NCBI GenBank assembly: GCA_022826945.1
Contig: JAJDTY010000022.1
Coordinates: 1-37,777 of the forward strand
DNA: 37,777 bases
Direction: 5' to 3'
Origin: Candidatus Binatia bacterium
GTDB taxonomy: Bacteria > Desulfobacterota > Binatia > Bin18
The position numbers and the translations under genes are program-made. The notes beneath the pieces are model-generated. The model saw only the letters and a program-made list of their open reading frames with translations, was not told the DNA's origin and ran no database searches. Below, piece by piece: positions 8,044-17,973 of this stretch. Every line of letters starts with the position of its first letter. Position 1 is the stretch's first letter.

Positions 8044-8326
8044 AACCTATTGTTTTTACTAGATTTTAGGGGGGGGGAGATAAGGGAAAAGGGAAATGGT
8101 CGTATAGCACTGGAGATTCCTTCGGTTTGAGATGAAGAGCCCCTATCCTATAACATACTGAATATATGTTTGTCTCTGATAAATGATAGAAAAATGCACC
8201 AATTTCCCTAACAAATGATGGAAAAATGACTTGGCCCGGGGCGCGCCTGGCGCGGGCAGGGCACCACGCTCACTGCCAGTACTCGAACGGGGGAAAGGGC
8301 GGGGGGAGGACGGCGAAGAACAATTG

Positions 8327-8348
8327 CAACGTGAGACACTACCCCGGC
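8327..8348 (+). repeat. 22-bp direct repeat, copy 2
   Basis: CAACGTGAGACACTACCCCGGC, 20 of 22 identical to 6224-6245 and in the same direction, 2.1 kb away. A shorter look-alike (AGACCCTACCC) is in the intergenic region at 20574-20584, so this may be a dispersed element rather than a specific pair. Confidence 0.6.
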
Positions 8349-8404
8349 TCCCCATGAGACCTGAACGGAGCGATGGGCACGGACGATGAAGAGAAGCACC
8401 GCTT

Positions 8405-8433
8405 TTGCCTTTTTTATGTTTTCATAGCATAAC
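8405..8433 (+). promoter_or_regulatory. Candidate sigma-70 promoter for lysS
   Basis: TTGCCT (8405-8410), a 17-bp T-rich spacer and CATAAC (8428-8433) each match 4 of 6 consensus bases at ideal spacing, about 65 bp before the lysS start codon. No better pair was seen in this interval. Confidence 0.35.
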
Positions 8434-8498
8434 AGAGCCTGTTTCTTTGCTGGATTCCCGCTCACCAAGCGGGAGAATACTCAGGTTGGAGAGGATGC

Positions 8499-10310
8499 AT
8501 GCTTTGGTGTGATAAAATCGCCGCCCAGGTTGAGGGAGAACAACTCATCAACGACTCGAAGACCCCTTCGGGCCGGGCCCACGTTGGTGCTCTGCGGGGC
8601 GTACTCATTCACGATGTCGTTTTCCGGGCCATTCAGGCCCGTGGGCTGCCGGTCCGGTATACTTTTGGGGTTGATGACTACGACCCCCTGGACGAGTTGC
8701 CGGCGGGCGAAGAAGAGTTCTTTCGGCCCTATCTCGGTGCGCCGCTGTGTCAGGTGCCGCCCCCGCCCGGCTCGTCCTTTTCCGATATCTCCGAGCACTA
8801 TATTCAGGATTTTTTCAGCGTGTTCCGCGACCTGAATGTCGAGGCCGAGACCTACCGGATGCGTGATATCTATCGCTCGGGCCGATTCAACGAGGCGATT
8901 GATGCTATTTTGCGTAACGCGGCGACCGTCCGGCGCGTATACAAAGAGGTCAGCAAGTCCGAGCGGGCAGATAACTGGTATCCCTTCCAGACCGTGTGCG
9001 AACAGTGCGGCCGCATTGGCACGACCGAGGTCACCGACTACGACGGCAAAGAAGTCACCTATACCTGCCGGCCCGACCTGGTCACCTGGGCTTCCGGATG
9101 CGGCTACCAGGGAAAAGTTTCGCCGTTTGACGGCAAGGGTAAACTCCCGTGGAAGCTCGAATGGACCGCGAAGTGGAAGACGTTCCATATTACGATTGAG
9201 GGCGCGGGCAAAGACCACACCACAAAGGGCGGCTCTCGGGACGTAGCCGCGGCCTGTTTGCGGAAAATTTTCCATCAGGCCCCGCCGCTCAATATCCCGT
9301 ACGAGTTTTTTCTGGTCGGTGGCGCCAAGATGAGTTCGTCCAAGGGGTTGGGCGTTTCGGCCCGAGAGATGGCGGATTTCCTGCCGCCTGAAATCCTGCG
9401 CTTCGTCATGATCCGTACACAGCCCAAACAGCCGGTGAATTTCTCTCCGGACGAAAAATCCATTATCAAAATTTTCAATGACTTCGATCGATTCCATACC
9501 CGGACATATCGCGACCCTAAGGTATCGGAGGACGATAAGCGGGTGTATCAACTGGCGCAGACCACCCTGGAGGATGATTTCTACGCCGCGGACTTTCAAC
9601 TGGTCGCAACGATTGCGCAACTGCCGCATCTTGACCTCATCGGAGAGATCGAAAAGCGCAAGGGCGCGGCCCTGACGGCCGTTGAGCGCCAGCAACTCGA
9701 ACGCCGGATCCAGGCGGCCCGCTACTGGCTGGAGCATTACGCCAGCCCCGAGGAGCGAATCGTCTTGCAGGATACGCTACCGGAGAGAGCCGCCGAGCTG
9801 ACCGCCAGCCAGCGCGCCTTTCTGCACCAACTCGCCGCCCGCCTGCCCGACATTCCGCAGGACGATGACGCCTTGCAGGCCGCGTTATTCGACACCGCGC
9901 GTCTCACACCGCTCGCGCCGGCTCGCGCCTTTCAGGCTATCTATCGGACATTGCTCGACCGTGACTCCGGTCCCAAGGCGGGTAACCTGCTGGCCTTTCT
10001 GGACCGCGACTTCCTGCTGTGCCGCTTCCGGGAACTGCCTTACGACGAATCTACATTCTGTCAGGAGACAAGTATCAGCCGAGAAGAATTCGATGCTTGG
10101 TTGACAGAGCATCGGGACCATATCAAACAGCCTCCCGCCGCCAAACCTAAGCCAGTGCTCCATGCGAAGATTATAGGATTTGTCGAGTGCACGGTCGAAC
10201 TCGACGATAACAGAACACATATGCAGCGCGTGCAACTCGGAGAGTTTACGGACCAAGCAGCCTTTGACGTCGCGGCTCAGGCGTATGTCGAGTCGGTGAC
10301 GGGGGGATAG
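8499..10310 (+). CDS. lysS: Class I lysyl-tRNA synthetase with C-terminal extension
   Basis: Charges tRNA-Lys with lysine; this is the class I (archaeal-type, LysK) enzyme, unrelated to the class II LysS of most bacteria. The HIGH-like motif is TPSGRAHVG (residues 22-30), the KMSKS-like motif is KMSSS (277-281), and a zinc site is built from CEQCG and later Cys residues including SGCGYQG. ATG 8499 has GGAG 7 nt upstream. The catalytic and anticodon-binding parts appear to end near residue 505. The product goes on to 603 residues, whereas family members are usually about 520-530. The extra tail (HTH-like REEFDAWLTEH, then a Pro/Lys linker and a small alpha/beta segment) is less GC-rich than the core. 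The next gene starts only 19 bp downstream, so they are probably co-transcribed. Confidence 0.93.
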   Translation: MLWCDKIAAQVEGEQLINDSKTPSGRAHVGALRGVLIHDVVFRAIQARGLPVRYTFGVDDYDPLDELPAGEEEFFRPYLGAPLCQVPPPPGSSFSDISEHYIQDFFSVFRDLNVEAETYRMRDIYRSGRFNEAIDAILRNAATVRRVYKEVSKSERADNWYPFQTVCEQCGRIGTTEVTDYDGKEVTYTCRPDLVTWASGCGYQGKVSPFDGKGKLPWKLEWTAKWKTFHITIEGAGKDHTTKGGSRDVAAACLRKIFHQAPPLNIPYEFFLVGGAKMSSSKGLGVSAREMADFLPPEILRFVMIRTQPKQPVNFSPDEKSIIKIFNDFDRFHTRTYRDPKVSEDDKRVYQLAQTTLEDDFYAADFQLVATIAQLPHLDLIGEIEKRKGAALTAVERQQLERRIQAARYWLEHYASPEERIVLQDTLPERAAELTASQRAFLHQLAARLPDIPQDDDALQAALFDTARLTPLAPARAFQAIYRTLLDRDSGPKAGNLLAFLDRDFLLCRFRELPYDESTFCQETSISREEFDAWLTEHRDHIKQPPAAKPKPVLHAKIIGFVECTVELDDNRTHMQRVQLGEFTDQAAFDVAAQAYVESVTGG

Positions 10311-10329
10311 CAACCGGGAGGAGGCCGTT

Positions 10330-10797
10330 ATGGGAAGACCGTTTCGGAATTCACCCGCATTTGGAAAGCGTATCGAATATTGGATAGTAGGGCAGATGCT
10401 CAAGGAAGGCTTGGATGTCTATCTACCACTTGTAGATGACGATGCAGTTGACGCCGTTATCAAAAGACCTGATGGCAGATTTATTGAGATTCAAATTAAA
10501 GCGCGGGCAGAAGGTGTTGTGTTCGGAAATGCGGGTGGGTTCGCCGCAATAAAGCATGAGTGGCGTCCTGATTATTGGTTTGTGTTTTATTCCGAACGTC
10601 TGGACACCATATGGATTATGAGTTCCGACGAGTTTCTAGCGGAAGCAACGCAAAATAAAGCGGGTGAAAACGCGGGTAAACACTCATTGTGGTTCAATGG
10701 AAAACGCAAGAATAAGGACACTGGAGAACCTGAGGAATATATGAAGGAAAAGTACAAAAAGTATGTTCAAACAGACTTCTCCCGTTTACGGACTTAG
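10330..10797 (+). CDS. PD-(D/E)XK nuclease-like protein of unknown role
   Basis: A 155-residue protein with a strong ribosome site (GGGAGGAGG about 5 nt before ATG 10330). A possible PD-(D/E)XK active site is visible: E16 in the first helix (FGKRIEYWIVGQML), D41 in DAVDAVI, and the E53-I-Q55-I-K57 strand, a QxK variant of the core. This pattern recalls Holliday-junction resolvase-like and DUF4365-type proteins, which nick or cut DNA or are tied to defence; activity is not shown. The gene is clearly poorer in GC than its neighbours (two 60-base lines counted by hand gave 28/60 and 25/60), suggesting recent acquisition. It sits directly behind lysS and ahead of a REP-like palindrome. It could also be a non-catalytic member of the fold. 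Confidence 0.6.
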   Translation: MGRPFRNSPAFGKRIEYWIVGQMLKEGLDVYLPLVDDDAVDAVIKRPDGRFIEIQIKARAEGVVFGNAGGFAAIKHEWRPDYWFVFYSERLDTIWIMSSDEFLAEATQNKAGENAGKHSLWFNGKRKNKDTGEPEEYMKEKYKKYVQTDFSRLRT

Positions 10798-10803
10798 CTA
10801 TAA

Positions 10804-10829
10804 GTCGGATTAGCTCAGCGTAATCCGAC
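10804..10829. repeat. REP-like palindrome
   Basis: A perfect 9-bp inverted repeat GTCGGATTA / TAATCCGAC around an 8-nt loop GCTCAGCG, between two convergent genes. The sequence is very like the short GTCGGATTA-GCGnnGCG-TAATCCGAC palindromes found scattered in many proteobacterial genomes and attributed to REP/RAYT systems. No RAYT transposase is present in the window. It may also act as a bidirectional terminator, though there is no T-tract. Confidence 0.6.
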
Positions 10830-10855
10830 ACTTCACTGGTGAGTCCCTAGTTCTC

Positions 10856-13426
10856 CTATCCCGTTCGCTCAAAATAATTACGTAGGTTCTCGGCCTCGCG
10901 TTGCTGACAGGCAACCGCGACGTGCAGTTTTTCCAGGTGTTGAGCCATCATCTTGCCAGCGTTCGGGACGGGATGGTCGGTGAAGAAGGTGTTGACCTGG
11001 GCCTCAAGCTCCGGTGTGACGAGCGTGACGATCCCTTCACACATGCGCACGATGGACACGTCCGGCCATTTCTCCAGCATGTCGCCCCAGCGTTCCTGGA
11101 GAAACTGCCAGGCCAGCTCGCGGCCCTCGGTATTCATCAATAGCGACCGCATGAGGTAGGGCGCGTTCTGGGTGCGAACCTCGCCGTTGAGCGTCATGTC
11201 CAGGGTCCGGGTGAAGAGGTCGGGTTGACGGAAGCTGGCCAACGCGAACTGATAACGCTGCTCTTCTTGCGGTGTTGCGGCGTTCTGCGAGATCTGACGA
11301 AAGGCATCATACGTTGCCGCGTCGCCGGTATAGGCAAGCATCGACACCAGCGCGGGCACCAGATTGCGGTCCACGGCGTTTCGATCGGCCCGATACTGTG
11401 TATAGAGCGTCCGCGCCTGCGCTTGGGTGGCCGTATCGTCTCCAAGGGTGCCCAGCGCGCCGAGCAGCTCTCCTCTGAGTTGGCTAATAAGAGCATCTTC
11501 CCCATCTTGGGGAGCCCAGCCCAACTGCTGGGTGAGCGGGGCGATCAGTTCGCGGATATGACGTTGCAAGGCCGGACGCTGTCCTGGGTCGAGCAGACGG
11601 TAGAGATAATGACACGAGCCGAGAATGGCAGCCCACACATTGTGGTCTGACTCTTCCCGGAATACGGGCAGGAGGTCGAGATAGGCGGACAGCGGCGTCA
11701 GACCGGCCTGCGCGGTCGCCCAGGTATCGTTGATCAGGTTGAAGCGCTCGATCGGAGAGAGCTGGGCATGTATATCTGCGGTAAGCTGACCGAGCAGGTC
11801 TGGGGCGTATCGGACCCGATAAAAGCCGTACCCGCCCGCGTTGACGACGACCCAGTCCGTCCGCTCCGACAGGGGCAGGCGCAGTTCGCCATCAGTCAGC
11901 AGTGCGGTCTGGGTACCGGTTTCAGCCGCTCTTTTGGTTTTGATAAAAATCGGGGCCTGCCAGCGTTTGTCTTCAGCCTGCTGGTTGCCGTTTTGCATAT
12001 AATGAAACGGCTGTTGAGAAATCACCAGTTCAGAGCTGTCCAGAGCAACGGAAATCAGGGGATAACCGGCCTGGAAGACCCAGCTATCCATCATGGACCG
12101 GACCGGCTGCTGCGTTGCCTCTTCTAAGGCGTCCCACAGGTCGGTGGTTTCCGCATTGTCGTATTCGTGTTTTCCGAGATAATGGTTGACGCCTTTCTGA
12201 AAGGCCTGGGGACCGAGGTATTGCTCCAGCATGCGCAGGATGGCGGCGCCTTTCTCATAGGTCAGAATATCGAACATGCCCTGGGCCTCGTCCGGGTGTT
12301 CGACTGGAAACTCGATGGGGCGGGAGCTGCGCAGCCCGTCAACCTGCAACGCAGCGGCCCGTGAGACGGCAAAACTGGTCCAGCGCTGCCATTCGGGCTT
12401 CCAGGCATCGACGGCCATCATTTCAGCCCACGTTGCAAAAGCTTCGTTGAGCCAGATTCCATTCCACCAGCGCATGGTCACCAGATCGCCAAACCACATA
12501 TGCGCGTTCTCGTGTGAAACCACGTCCGCGACGCGTTCCAACTCACTCCGGGCAGCCGTCTGTTCATCGATGAGCAGGGCGGTCTCACGAAACGTAATGG
12601 CGCCTAAGTTCTCCATCGCCCCGGCCGCGAAATCCGGAATGGCAATCAGATCGAGCTTGTCGCCGGGATAGGGCCGGCCGTAGTAGTCGCTGAAGAATTG
12701 CAGCGACGCGGCGCCGATGGCCCGCCCGAAGGCGGTCAGATGCTGTTTGCCCGGTATGGCCCACACGCGCAGCGGTTTGCCATCAATATGCACGGCTTCG
12801 CTGGCCTCAAACTCACCCACGATGAAGGCCACCAGATAGGTTGACATCCTGATCGTGTCGGCAAACACGACGGCTTTCTTGCCCGTCCCAGGGACCGGGT
12901 CTTCGCTCACAACGGCCGTATTAGAGATAGCGGTCAGCCCCTCATCAATCACCAGCGTCGCCTGAAAGACGGCTTTGGCCGCCGGTTCATCCCAACACGG
13001 AAAGGCCCGCCGGGCGTCGGTAGACTCAAATTGGGTTGTAGCCAAGATGACGTCCTCACCCTCGGCGTTCTTATAGCTGCTGCGGTAAAAGCCGCGTAAC
13101 TTGTCGTTGAGTATGCCTTCAAACGCGAGCCGCAAGGTATAGCGACCGGGGCTGATGGCCTGCGGAAACTCGAGCACCACCCGCTCGTTCGGTTCGTCGA
13201 GGGTCGCGCTGCCCGCTTGAATTGCGCCTGTTTCATCGGCGAGCGCAACCTGCTGAATCGTCAGCTCACAGGCGTTCAGGACGAGGGTGTGGGTGGCCTC
13301 ATGAACGGTGATGCTGATCGTTTCCTCACCCGTAAAAGTGAAACGGGTGAGATCGGGAGTCAGGCGGATCACATACCGTTCGGGAGTCGCGGTTTCGGGC
13401 AGCCGATGGGACGACGTGTTTGACAT
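10856..13426 (-). CDS. M1 family zinc aminopeptidase
   Basis: A cytosolic exopeptidase of 856 residues removing N-terminal amino acids from peptides, as downstream processing after proteasome or Clp-type proteolysis. The substrate-binding GAMEN motif is at residues 269-273. The zinc site is H305-E306-N-A-H309 with the third ligand E328 (HExxH-18-E), and the usual catalytic Tyr region follows. The length and the ERAP-like C-terminal helical domain match the tricorn-interacting-factor F2/F3 and ERAP subgroup better than the E. coli PepN type, as far as can be judged by eye. ATG 13424-13426 has AGGAGG about 11 nt upstream. It is divergent from clpS-clpA, with about 170 bp shared between them. 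Confidence 0.93.
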   Translation of the reverse strand: MSNTSSHRLPETATPERYVIRLTPDLTRFTFTGEETISITVHEATHTLVLNACELTIQQVALADETGAIQAGSATLDEPNERVVLEFPQAISPGRYTLRLAFEGILNDKLRGFYRSSYKNAEGEDVILATTQFESTDARRAFPCWDEPAAKAVFQATLVIDEGLTAISNTAVVSEDPVPGTGKKAVVFADTIRMSTYLVAFIVGEFEASEAVHIDGKPLRVWAIPGKQHLTAFGRAIGAASLQFFSDYYGRPYPGDKLDLIAIPDFAAGAMENLGAITFRETALLIDEQTAARSELERVADVVSHENAHMWFGDLVTMRWWNGIWLNEAFATWAEMMAVDAWKPEWQRWTSFAVSRAAALQVDGLRSSRPIEFPVEHPDEAQGMFDILTYEKGAAILRMLEQYLGPQAFQKGVNHYLGKHEYDNAETTDLWDALEEATQQPVRSMMDSWVFQAGYPLISVALDSSELVISQQPFHYMQNGNQQAEDKRWQAPIFIKTKRAAETGTQTALLTDGELRLPLSERTDWVVVNAGGYGFYRVRYAPDLLGQLTADIHAQLSPIERFNLINDTWATAQAGLTPLSAYLDLLPVFREESDHNVWAAILGSCHYLYRLLDPGQRPALQRHIRELIAPLTQQLGWAPQDGEDALISQLRGELLGALGTLGDDTATQAQARTLYTQYRADRNAVDRNLVPALVSMLAYTGDAATYDAFRQISQNAATPQEEQRYQFALASFRQPDLFTRTLDMTLNGEVRTQNAPYLMRSLLMNTEGRELAWQFLQERWGDMLEKWPDVSIVRMCEGIVTLVTPELEAQVNTFFTDHPVPNAGKMMAQHLEKLHVAVACQQREAENLRNYFERTG

Positions 13427-13475
13427 AATTTCTTATTCCTCCTGGGGTCGGTCTCATCCTTCAGTCTAACGCTCA

Positions 13476-13502
13476 TTGAAACCCTATAGAAGTCCCATTA
13501 TA
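13476..13502 (+). promoter_or_regulatory. Candidate heat-shock (sigma-32-like) promoter for clpS-clpA
   Basis: TTGAAA (13476-13481) and tCCCATTATA (13493-13502) resemble the sigma-32 consensus CTTGAA ... CCCCATnTA, with a spacer of about 11-12 nt, slightly short. The same site can be read as a sigma-70 promoter (TTGAAA, 17 bp, TATATC). Its location about 95 bp before clpS, a protease-adaptor gene often under heat-shock control, favours a real promoter. Confidence 0.45.
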
Positions 13503-13598
13503 TCGTATGCTAATGATTCTGGTGACAACCGGACGGGACGAAAACCCAGGTGCATGCGTCCGCGCGGTATGGAAAAAGATGAAGAGTGCGAGGGTGTT

Positions 13599-13922
13599 AT
13601 GAGAAACCAGAATGATCGTGACACAGATCTCGACCACGGCGTAGTTACCGAAACGGAAAAAAAACTCAAGAAGCCACCGCTCTACAAGGTTCTGTTACAT
13701 AACGATGACTACACGACCATGGAGTTCGTGGTCTATATTCTTCAGAGCGTCTTTCGTCACGACGCGACCAAGGCCACCCAGATCATGTTGCACGTCCATC
13801 GTCAGGGGACTGGCGTAGCCGGCGTCTATACCTATGAGGTGGCGGAGGCGAAAGTCTCCCGCGTTGACAGTTTAGCCAAGAAACATGAATTTCCCTTGAA
13901 GTGCAGTATGGAAGAAGCCTAG
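13599..13922 (+). CDS. clpS: ATP-dependent Clp protease adaptor ClpS
   Basis: A 107-residue adaptor that binds N-degron substrates and hands them to ClpA. The conserved core YKVLLHNDDYTTMEFVVYIL is present, followed by HVHRQGTGVAGVYTYEVAE, including the HNDD substrate-pocket segment and the AExK-type end of the core. The N-terminus before it is an unstructured acidic tail, as in other ClpS. ATG 13599 gives the usual length and has a purine-rich GAGGG just upstream; the frame is open further up but without a ribosome site. The stop is 17 bp before the clpA start, so this is a two-gene operon. Confidence 0.95.
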   Translation: MRNQNDRDTDLDHGVVTETEKKLKKPPLYKVLLHNDDYTTMEFVVYILQSVFRHDATKATQIMLHVHRQGTGVAGVYTYEVAEAKVSRVDSLAKKHEFPLKCSMEEA

Positions 13923-13939
13923 CGAGTGGAGCCCTCACC

Positions 13940-16249
<2,310 letters not shown>

Positions 16250-16289
16250 CAGACTACCCGCAGCACTCCCAGTTCTTTTTGCCGGTTCG

Positions 16290-17300
16290 CTACGGGGTCT
16301 TGCTCAGCACGACACACAGCCCCCGGACCGGCGCGCCATTATCAAGGCGTAGTGTGGCCGACTCAAGAGCACTGACGGTAAATCCGCACTGCGCCGCTCG
16401 CTCTGCCAGATAGGCCCGGCCGTGCATATAGTAGCCGGAGCTGTTGACGCTCAGCTCCTGAGTCGGGTTGTCATCAGCCGTGAAAATGAACAAGCCGAAG
16501 TCCCGGAGTGCGTCGAACACGGCTCGGAAAACGTGGTGCGGGTCGCCGATATGCTCAAACACACCCGCAGCGACGGCCACGTCATAACAGCCCGATTTTT
16601 TCTCCAGAAAAGGGTAAAGGTCGCCCACCGCCAGCTCATTATAGACTGAGCGCTGTCTGGCTTTGGCGACCATCTGTGGGGACAAGTCCACACCATCCAG
16701 GCGTGTGGCCATCGCACTGACCGCTTGGCCGCACAGGCCGGTCCCGCAGCCCAGGTCAAGAATAGCAACCTTGTCCTGGCAGTGCCGCTCCAGCGCCGCC
16801 CGAATCAACTGCGGGCACTGATAGCGCAGGTTGTTGACCAGCTTCTGATCGTACGAGGCGGCGTAATTATCATACAGGCGCGTAATATAGGCCGGTGCCG
16901 GTCGCTCCGGGACCGGCTCTGCGCCCGTATAGGCGAGGAGCATCCTGGCCCCGATATGATCCTCCGGCACGAGGCGTAAATAGTGGCGCAGGTGCTGCGT
17001 TGCCTGGGGTAAGTCATTGTGCGAGATGAAGAGCCGACTAAGATAGGCATGCGCCACGGACTCATCGGGCTGGATGGCCAGGACGCGCTGAAAGCTGCGG
17101 ATCGCGTCCTTATCGCGGCCTGTTTTCATCAAAGTCAGGGCTAATTCGAGATAGGTGCGGAGGATGGCCGATATGAGGTCCGCGGCCCCCGGGGTCTGCG
17201 GGTCCTCTTGGAGGGCCTGCACGTAGCGTCCGAGGGCCTGGTCCAACTGACCATTGATATGATGTTCGATCGCCTGGTCGATACTGCTCCGGGCAGACAT
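16290..17300 (-). CDS. TPR-repeat class I SAM-dependent methyltransferase
   Basis: A 336-residue cytoplasmic protein. Residues 1-125 hold about three tetratricopeptide repeats (GQLDQALGRYVQALQEDP; GRDKDAIRSFQRVLAIQPDE; NDLPQATQHLRHYLRLVPED). The rest is a Rossmann methyltransferase with SAM motif I LDLGCGTG (181-188) and the acidic motif II region VDLSPQM. The segment RLYDNYAASYDQKLVNNLRY just before the catalytic domain is typical of TPR-methyltransferase fusions. The substrate is unknown; the TPRs suggest a protein partner. It is convergent with clpA across a 40-bp gap and lies 15 bp downstream of the GNAT gene, possibly as an operon. Confidence 0.85.
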   Translation of the reverse strand: MSARSSIDQAIEHHINGQLDQALGRYVQALQEDPQTPGAADLISAILRTYLELALTLMKTGRDKDAIRSFQRVLAIQPDESVAHAYLSRLFISHNDLPQATQHLRHYLRLVPEDHIGARMLLAYTGAEPVPERPAPAYITRLYDNYAASYDQKLVNNLRYQCPQLIRAALERHCQDKVAILDLGCGTGLCGQAVSAMATRLDGVDLSPQMVAKARQRSVYNELAVGDLYPFLEKKSGCYDVAVAAGVFEHIGDPHHVFRAVFDALRDFGLFIFTADDNPTQELSVNSSGYYMHGRAYLAERAAQCGFTVSALESATLRLDNGAPVRGLCVVLSKTP

Positions 17301-17315
17301 ACCGTGCTCTCTGGA

Positions 17316-17792
17316 TCAGCTCTCAAGTGGCCTCACATGCCACTCCGAGGCGACGGCCGCTCCAGCTTTTTGTAGCATGGTACGTTTCGTCTGGTCTCGC
17401 TGAGGGCACACGACGACCGATAGTACAGCACCACGAGCTTTTGCTTCGCGCTCCACTGCCGCAAGAAGCTCCGCTCCGACTGAGTCCCACTCCTGCGGCT
17501 TGGCAACCGCAAAGTCGTCAATGATACAAACGAGGCCTCCAAGGTTGTAAATCGGAGGGGCCGTCGTGACCGCGCCGATGATGAACCCTAAGAGGATATC
17601 TTCCACCTCGGCAACGAGTGCGATCACATCGGAGCTGGTAAGCAGGCGCTGAAAGAACAACTCCTGTTTGGGAGATGAATCAGGCGCTTTCCGCCAAAAG
17701 ATGGGCGAGTAGCCCTCATACTCAATCCGCTTGGTTTCTGCGATAGCGACCATTCGCGGGATGTCTGCATCTCTGGCGGTGCGGATAGACAT
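17316..17792 (-). CDS. GNAT family N-acetyltransferase
   Basis: A 158-residue acetyl-CoA-dependent acyltransferase of unknown acceptor. The product starts at ATG 17792 (IRTARDADIPRMVAIAE is a typical GNAT first strand and helix). The frame is open 53 codons further upstream but gives atypical sequence there. The acetyl-CoA-binding region is IDDFAVAKPQEWDSVGAELLAAV; the usual Q/R-x-x-G-x-G/A is partly degenerate (SVGAELL). It ends with the alpha/beta segment around CPQRDQTKRTMLQKAG. No strong ribosome site precedes it. It is divergent from the LLM gene at 17974. Confidence 0.8.
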   Translation of the reverse strand: MSIRTARDADIPRMVAIAETKRIEYEGYSPIFWRKAPDSSPKQELFFQRLLTSSDVIALVAEVEDILLGFIIGAVTTAPPIYNLGGLVCIIDDFAVAKPQEWDSVGAELLAAVEREAKARGAVLSVVVCPQRDQTKRTMLQKAGAAVASEWHVRPLES

Positions 17793-17973
17793 AGTAATCT
17801 TTTTCGATAAGAGGAAATCCGCCGAACTGTGTACTTCTTCTCCTCTCCAGTTCAGCACCCGAGCGTACATCATAGTCAGGCCCACGTCACGATGGCTGAG
17901 TAACCCATAACGGCTGGACCTCTGCCCGCTGTCCCGATATGCATGCGGCATTCCACTCGAAGAGGAGAAGCTA

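Larger units (their letters stand above)
8044..8498. other. Non-coding stretch upstream of lysS
   Basis: No gene is seen. Contents: a run of nine G at 8069-8077; an AT-rich patch at 8145-8230 with two near-identical 16-mers AAATGATAGAAAAATG (8181-8196) and AAATGATGGAAAAATG (8213-8228), 32 bp apart; the second 22-bp repeat (8327-8348); and the candidate lysS promoter (8405-8433). The paired 16-mers could be operator sites or chance in AT-rich DNA. Confidence 0.5.

Noticed and set aside
8069..8077. Run of nine G as a phase-variation tract
   Set aside because: It is not inside a convincing gene or promoter; the only frame through it lacks a start.
8481..9737. 418-codon open frame antisense to lysS
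   Set aside because: It lies fully opposite a gene with clear HIGH and KMSKS motifs; its translation has no recognisable domain and is a GC-rich shadow frame.
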